64,000 nucleotides of DNA from assembly GCF_039523795.1 (NCBI RefSeq), contig NZ_BAAAFZ010000019.1:1-64000 (forward strand). The letters run 5' to 3'. The DNA comes from Craurococcus roseus. Lineage in GTDB: Bacteria; Pseudomonadota; Alphaproteobacteria; Acetobacterales; Acetobacteraceae. The notes under the pieces are model-generated. The model searched no databases. It was not told where the DNA came from and worked only from the letters and a program-made list of their open reading frames with translations. Both the position numbers and the translations under genes were made by a program. Of this stretch, positions 59,985 to 64,000 are shown piece by piece; within the stretch, counting starts at the first letter, position 1; each line of letters begins with the position of its first letter.

Positions 59985-62168
59985 ATGCCTGCGCCGCCGC
60001 CAAATCCGTCCGCCGCGTCCGTTCCTCTCCTGGTGTCGGCGGCGGAACCAGGACGCGCCGCGCAATGGCTGCACCAGTTCGCCGAAGCGGAGCGGTTGCG
60101 CTTCGCCCCCTGGTTCGCCGTGGCGCTCGGGGCGGGGGTGCTCCTCTACTTCGCGTTGCCGGCCGAGCCGCCGGCGGCGGCGGTTTGGGTGACGCCGCCA
60201 CTCGTCCTGTTCGCACTCCTGGTCGGGGCATGGCGCGGCGCGGCGGCGGGTTGGGCGTCGGGCCTCGTCGCCGCGCTCGCGCTCGGCTTCGCCGCGGCCC
60301 TTTGGCACGCGGGGCGGCAGCCGGCGCCGCTCGACTTGCCGCGCGGCGCCGTCGTCGTCACGGGCAAGGTGGCGTCGGTCGACATTCTGCCGGAAGGCCG
60401 CCGCGTCACGCTGGAACGGCCGCGCCTCGGCGAGGGCGAGCCGGCCCTGCCGCGCCGCATCCGCGTCCGCCTGCGGAGCGAGGATCCGGCGCGACCCGCC
60501 CCGGGGGACGTGCTGAGCGTGCGCGCCCTGGTCCGCCCGCCGGTCCCGCCGGCCTATCCCGGGGCGTGGGACTTCCAGCGCGCGGCCTTCTTCTCGGGCC
60601 TCGGCGGCAGCGGCTTCGCCATCGGCCGCGCCTCGGTCGAGCCCGGCGCGGAAAGCGTGCCCCTGGCCGGCCTGCGCGCGGAGATCGAGGCCCGCACCAC
60701 GGCCGCGCTGCCGGGCGGCGCGGGCGCCATCGCCGCCGCGCTGCTGACCGGCGGGCAGAGCGCCATACCCGCCGCCGACCTCGCGGCCATGCGCGACTCG
60801 GGCCTCGCGCACCTGCTGTCGGTGTCGGGGTTGCACATCGCCATCGTCATGGGCGTCTCCTTCGCCGTGCTGCGCTTCGCCCTGGCCGCAGTGCCGCCGC
60901 TGGCGCTGCGCCTGCCGGGCAAGCCGTTGGCGGCGGTGGGGGCGCTGGGCGTGGGCGGGTTCTACATGCTGCTCACCGGCGCCGAGGTGCCGATGCAGCG
61001 CTCCTTCGCCATGGCCGCGCTGGCGACGCTGGCGCTGCTGACCGGCCGGCGCGCGATCTCCATGCGCGGCCTGGCGCTCGCCGCGGCCGTGGTGCTGCTG
61101 TTGCAACCGGCGGCGGTGCTGGGGCCGAGCTTCCAGATGAGCTTCGCGGCGGTGATGGCGCTGATCGCCGGTTGGGAATGGCTGCGGCCGCGCCTGCCGC
61201 CGCCGGAGCGGCGCTGGCGCCGCCGGATCGCGGTGGCGCTGTTCGGCACGGTCGCCACCTCCATCCTCGCCGGCGCCGCGACGACGCCCTTCGGCCTGCA
61301 CCACTTCGGCCGGTTGCAGCTCTACGGCGTGGTCGCCAACGCGGTGGCGGTGCCGCTCACCTCGGCCCTGATCATGCCGGCCGGGATGGCGGCGGTGGCG
61401 CTTATGCCGCTCGGCCTGGAAGGGCTGGCGCTGGCGCCGATGGGCTGGGGCGTGGAGGCGGTGCTGGCCGTGGCGCGCGCCGTCGCCGCTTGGCCCGGCG
61501 CGGCGGTGCCGGTGCCGCCCATCACGGCCGGGGGGCTATGCGTCGTCGCCTTCGGCATGGCGTGGCTTTGCCTGTGGCGGAGCCGCTGGCGCTTGCTGGG
61601 CGTGCCGGTGATCGTCGCGGGCTTCGTGGCGGGTGCGGCGCAGCGTCCGCCGGACATGCTGGTCTCGGCCGACGCGCGGCTGATCGCATTGCGAACCGGG
61701 GACGGACTGTTGCTGCAACGCCTGTCCGGCGCGTCCAACCTCACGCGCGACGTATGGCTGCGCCTCTACGGGCGGGAGACGGCCGAACTCTTGCCGCCGC
61801 AGCGCGCGGGAACCTTCGCCGGCGGCGCCATCGCCTGCGAGGCCGGCGCGTGCGCCATCCGGCCCTCGCCGGCCGGCGCGGTCGCGGCGGTGCTCCTGCG
61901 CGGTGACCCGCCGGCCTGGGCCTGCGCCGGCGCGCCGCTGGTGGTGTCGGCCGAGCCGGTGCGCGGCCGGTGCGCCGCGCGGGTGGTGGACCGCTTTTCC
62001 GTGTGGCGCGACGGCGCGCACGCCGTTTGGCTGGAACCGGCGGGGCCGCGCGTGTTGAGCGACCGCGAGGCCCGGGGGGCGCGGCCCTGGGTGCCGCCGC
62101 AGCCGAAGCCGCGCAACGCGGCGGCGGCGCGCGAAGCGCCTCCGCAGCCGACGCCCGAGCCGGAGTAG
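59985..62168 (+). CDS. comEC: ComEC/Rec2-family DNA-uptake membrane channel
   Basis: Polytopic inner-membrane protein of 727 residues, the channel through which single-stranded DNA enters during transformation. The N-terminal DUF4131-like region (about 40-195) contains membrane segments and an OB-like domain. The Competence domain follows with AALLTGGQSAIPAADLAAMR, SGLAHLLSVSGLHIAIVMG near 276-294, GFYMLLTGAEVPMQRSFAMA and GPSFQMSFAAVMALIAGWEW. About ten hydrophobic segments extend to residue 550. The C-terminal part (about 555-727) lacks the HxHxDH motif of the metallo-beta-lactamase domain found in full-length ComEC. This short form is common in alphaproteobacteria. Confidence 0.9.
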   Translation: MPAPPPNPSAASVPLLVSAAEPGRAAQWLHQFAEAERLRFAPWFAVALGAGVLLYFALPAEPPAAAVWVTPPLVLFALLVGAWRGAAAGWASGLVAALALGFAAALWHAGRQPAPLDLPRGAVVVTGKVASVDILPEGRRVTLERPRLGEGEPALPRRIRVRLRSEDPARPAPGDVLSVRALVRPPVPPAYPGAWDFQRAAFFSGLGGSGFAIGRASVEPGAESVPLAGLRAEIEARTTAALPGGAGAIAAALLTGGQSAIPAADLAAMRDSGLAHLLSVSGLHIAIVMGVSFAVLRFALAAVPPLALRLPGKPLAAVGALGVGGFYMLLTGAEVPMQRSFAMAALATLALLTGRRAISMRGLALAAAVVLLLQPAAVLGPSFQMSFAAVMALIAGWEWLRPRLPPPERRWRRRIAVALFGTVATSILAGAATTPFGLHHFGRLQLYGVVANAVAVPLTSALIMPAGMAAVALMPLGLEGLALAPMGWGVEAVLAVARAVAAWPGAAVPVPPITAGGLCVVAFGMAWLCLWRSRWRLLGVPVIVAGFVAGAAQRPPDMLVSADARLIALRTGDGLLLQRLSGASNLTRDVWLRLYGRETAELLPPQRAGTFAGGAIACEAGACAIRPSPAGAVAAVLLRGDPPAWACAGAPLVVSAEPVRGRCAARVVDRFSVWRDGAHAVWLEPAGPRVLSDREARGARPWVPPQPKPRNAAAAREAPPQPTPEPE

Positions 62169-62178
62169 CCCAGGAAGC

Positions 62179-62937
62179 TCAGTACTTCCGCAGCAGCCCG
62201 ACCAAGCGCCCCTGCACCTTCACCCGGTCCGGGCCGAAGATGCGCGTCTCGTAGCGCGGGTTGGCGGCTTCGAGCGCGATGGAGTTGCCGCGGCGGCGCA
62301 GCCGCTTGAGCGTGACCTCGCTCTCGTCCACCAGCGCCACGACGATGGAGCCGTTGTCCGCGGTGTCGCCGCGGCGGATCAGCACGGTGTCGCCGTCCAG
62401 GATGCCGGCCTCGACCATCGAGTCGCCCGCGACCTCCAAGGCGTAGTGCTCGCCGCCGCCGAGCATGGCCGCCGGCACCTCGACGCCGGTGCCCTGGTCC
62501 CGCAGCGCCTCGATGGGCAGGCCGGCGGCGATCCGGCCGTAGAGCGGCAGGTTGACGGCCGCAGCCTCGTTGGCCGCCTTCTGCACGCCCGACAGGTGGG
62601 CGGCGAAGTTGCCGCGGATGACGTTGGGGGTGAAAGCGGCCGCGGGCGGAGCGGCGGCGGGCGCGGAGGCGGCGGCCGCGGTCGCGTTGTCGCCGCTGGC
62701 GCTACCGCGCCTCGGCGCCAGGTTCTCGGGCAGGCGCAGCACCTCCAACGCCCGGGCGCGGTGGGCGCGCCGGTGCAGGAAGCCGCGCTCTTCGAGGGCG
62801 GTGATGAGGCGGTGGATACCGGACTTCGACTTCAGCTTCAGCGCGTCCTTCATTTCCTCGAAGGAAGGCGAGAAGCCGGTCGTGCGAAGGTGCCGGTCGA
62901 TGAAGATGAGCAGCTCGTGCTGCTTGCGGGTGAGCAC
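62179..62937 (-). CDS. lexA: LexA repressor (SOS regulator)
   Basis: Self-cleaving transcriptional repressor, 252 residues. The N-terminal winged helix (about 1-65) is [20 protein letters not shown] with [20 protein letters not shown] linker rich in Ala and Pro (about 85-115) is longer than usual. The S24 protease domain has the Ala-Gly cleavage site in [11 protein letters not shown] near 152, catalytic Ser in [10 protein letters not shown] near 188 and catalytic Lys in EVTLKRLRR near 225. GTG at 62937 follows GGAGGCGATCT and gives the canonical N-terminus. A LexA box lies upstream, so it is autoregulated. It is convergent with comEC, 10 nt apart. Confidence 0.95.
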   Translation of the reverse strand: MLTRKQHELLIFIDRHLRTTGFSPSFEEMKDALKLKSKSGIHRLITALEERGFLHRRAHRARALEVLRLPENLAPRRGSASGDNATAAAASAPAAAPPAAAFTPNVIRGNFAAHLSGVQKAANEAAAVNLPLYGRIAAGLPIEALRDQGTGVEVPAAMLGGGEHYALEVAGDSMVEAGILDGDTVLIRRGDTADNGSIVVALVDESEVTLKRLRRRGNSIALEAANPRYETRIFGPDRVKVQGRLVGLLRKY

Positions 62938-63008
62938 AGATCGCCTCCGTCCGTCGCCGCGGGCCGGTGCCCTCAGTGGCACCGAACAAATCAGCAACTG
63001 TCAACGAC

Positions 63009-63023
63009 GTTCTATAAAAGTTC
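63009..63023 (-). promoter_or_regulatory. SOS (LexA) box, GTTC-N7-GTTC, upstream of lexA
   Basis: GTTCTATAAAAGTTC on the plus strand is an exact match to the alphaproteobacterial LexA operator GTTC-N7-GTTC. It lies 72 nt before the lexA start. On the minus strand it overlaps a candidate promoter: TTGACG (63037-63032) and a -10-like TAGAAC 17 nt further on, inside the box. Binding would therefore block RNA polymerase. Autoregulation of lexA is the expected role. Confidence 0.88.
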
Positions 63024-63071
63024 TACGATGGCGTCAAATGTTTTCCCCAAGGGTGCGGAATGGATTTCGTC

Positions 63072-64000
63072 TCAAACACCCAGATCATCGAGGAGGATGA
63101 CCTCCACCGTTTCCCCGGCCGCGGCCGCCGGGGCGTGCGGCGCGCGCAGCACCAGGGCGTCCGCCCGCGCGAGCGTCTTCATCATGGAGCTGTCCTGCAC
63201 CGGGAAGGGGAGGGCGACGATTTCGCCTTCCGGTGCCTTTTCCAGCCGCGCCCGGAGGAAATCGAAGCGCCGGTCGTTTTCCGGCAGCGCCGCCCCGAGT
63301 CGCGCCCGCATCGTCCGCGGCGCCAACTCGCCGGCCAAGCCCGACAAGCGCCGCAACGCCGGCACCAGGAACACCACGCCGCAAACCAGCGCCGACACGG
63401 GGTTACCGGGCAGGCCGAGCAACGGGGTAAGCCCGAGTCGCCCCCAGATCAGCGGCTTGCCCGGCCGCATGGCGATTCGCCAGAAATCCAGCGCGAAGCC
63501 TTCCGGGCCGAGGGCGCTCTGCACCAGGTCGTGTTCGCCCACGCTGGCGCCGCCGGTGGTGACCAGGAGGTCGCAGCCCCGCGCCGACGCCGCGGCTTCC
63601 GCGATGGCCGCTTCGTCGTCGGGCGCGATGGGCAGCACCAAAGGCTCGCCGCCGTTGGCGCGCACCAGCGCCGCCAGGGCGTGGGCGTTGCTGCTGACGA
63701 TTCCCCCCGGGATCACCGCCTCGCCGGGCAGGGCGATCTCGTCGCCGGTCGCCAGGATGCCGATTCGCGGGCGGCGGTGGACGGTGAGCCAGGGGTGGTT
63801 GGCGGCGGCGGCGAGGCCCACGTCGCGCGCCGTCAACCGCCGGCCGGCCGCGAGCAGCGATTCGCCTTCTTCGAAGTCCAGGCCGCGGCGGCGGATCCAG
63901 CGGCCGGGGCGGACCGCCTCGCCCACTCGCACGCGGCCTTCGTCGGCTTCGGCATCCTCTTGCAACAGGATGGCGTCCGCGCCGTCGGGCACGAAGGCGC
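63072..64000 (-). CDS. moeA: Molybdopterin molybdenumtransferase MoeA (N-terminal part outside window)
   Basis: Inserts molybdate into adenylylated molybdopterin, the last general step of molybdenum-cofactor synthesis. About 309 of the usual 400-odd residues are visible; the frame is still open at the window edge (AFVPDGADAILLQED), so the N-terminus is missing. Motifs: RIGILATGDEIALPGE, GGIVSSNAHALAALVRANGG, the MPT-binding LLVTTGGASVGEHDLVQSAL and LLGLPGNPVSALVCG. The C-terminal beta domain IV closes the protein. It is upstream of lexA on the same strand, 134 nt apart, with a separate lexA promoter. It would supply cofactor to the hydroxylase at 50875-54612. Confidence 0.95.
   Translation of the reverse strand, partial: AFVPDGADAILLQEDAEADEGRVRVGEAVRPGRWIRRRGLDFEEGESLLAAGRRLTARDVGLAAAANHPWLTVHRRPRIGILATGDEIALPGEAVIPGGIVSSNAHALAALVRANGGEPLVLPIAPDDEAAIAEAAASARGCDLLVTTGGASVGEHDLVQSALGPEGFALDFWRIAMRPGKPLIWGRLGLTPLLGLPGNPVSALVCGVVFLVPALRRLSGLAGELAPRTMRARLGAALPENDRRFDFLRARLEKAPEGEIVALPFPVQDSSMMKTLARADALVLRAPHAPAAAAGETVEVILLDDLGV

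Noticed and set aside
57813..61304. Minus-strand open frame of over 1,100 codons spanning the gltX and comEC region
   Set aside because: It runs antisense to comEC and through gltX in a different frame on the same strand. Composition is repetitive Arg/Ala/Gly with no domain.
59985..62168. Full-length ComEC with metallo-beta-lactamase nuclease domain
   Set aside because: The C-terminal region has no HxHxDH motif; only the N-terminal and Competence domains are present.

Overview
The window looks like chromosomal DNA of an alphaproteobacterium, most likely a member of the Acetobacteraceae (Roseomonas-like). Four things point there. Base composition is very GC-rich (about 70% by eye) with strong third-position GC. 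A GTTC-N7-GTTC box of the alphaproteobacterial LexA type lies upstream of lexA. Orphan TRAP- and Bug-type solute receptors are abundant. The protein families (LexA, GltX, ComEC, form II CoxL-like hydroxylase) fit. The genus is inference. There are no rRNA or tRNA genes, no insertion sequences and no CRISPR array that I can see. About 51 protein genes are supported; the first (glgE) and last (moeA) are cut by the window edges.

Layout. (1) 2-17669, plus strand: a compact eight-gene alpha-glucan and trehalose operon, glgE-treS/pep2-glgB-glgX-treZ-malQ-treY-otsA. It carries the GlgE maltosyl-transfer route, glucan branching and debranching, and three separate entries to trehalose (TreS, TreY/TreZ, OtsA). 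No otsB, glgA, glgC or glgP lies in view. (2) 17683-24733: an HpnI/ceramide-glucosyltransferase-like GT2, a dihydropyrimidinase-family hydrolase, a PDZ lipoprotein preceded by an AT-rich tandem repeat, an AlkA-type DNA glycosylase and an OmpR/EnvZ-like two-component pair. (3) 24734-26528: an unusual stretch with an imperfect 84-bp tandem repeat, then a markedly less GC-rich two-gene module of unknown secreted proteins bracketed by about 65-bp direct repeats. (4) 26529-36890: a TRAP receptor with two unresolved bases, TspO, a photolyase-like FAD protein without antenna domain, an Asp/Glu racemase-like protein, a zinc alcohol dehydrogenase and a four-gene polysaccharide cassette (GtrA, WcaJ-like initiating transferase, two GT2). 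(5) 37101-50449: five tandem paralogous peptide/nickel-type solute-binding proteins, with an SDR inserted after the first, feeding one DppBCDF-type ABC transporter. (6) 50474-54612: a small membrane protein and a CoxS-CoxL-CoxM molybdenum hydroxylase of form II type. (7) 54621-64000: a CopC-like protein, a double cold-shock-domain protein with a Gly/Arg repeat linker, a small Cys-rich secreted protein behind a 27-nt palindrome, an orphan Bug receptor, gltX, comEC, lexA with its SOS box, and moeA.

How the parts work together. The first operon would interconvert trehalose, maltose, maltose-1-phosphate and branched glucan, as expected for carbon storage and osmotic or desiccation protection. The five-receptor ABC locus suggests one membrane channel served by several ligand specificities. 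It is followed in the same direction by a molybdenum hydroxylase, so uptake and oxidation of the same class of compounds is conceivable but unproven. MoeA, at the far end, makes the molybdenum cofactor such a hydroxylase needs. The best candidates for something undescribed are the repeat-bracketed two-gene module at 25262-26298, the 84-bp repeat array beside it, and the five-receptor transporter locus.
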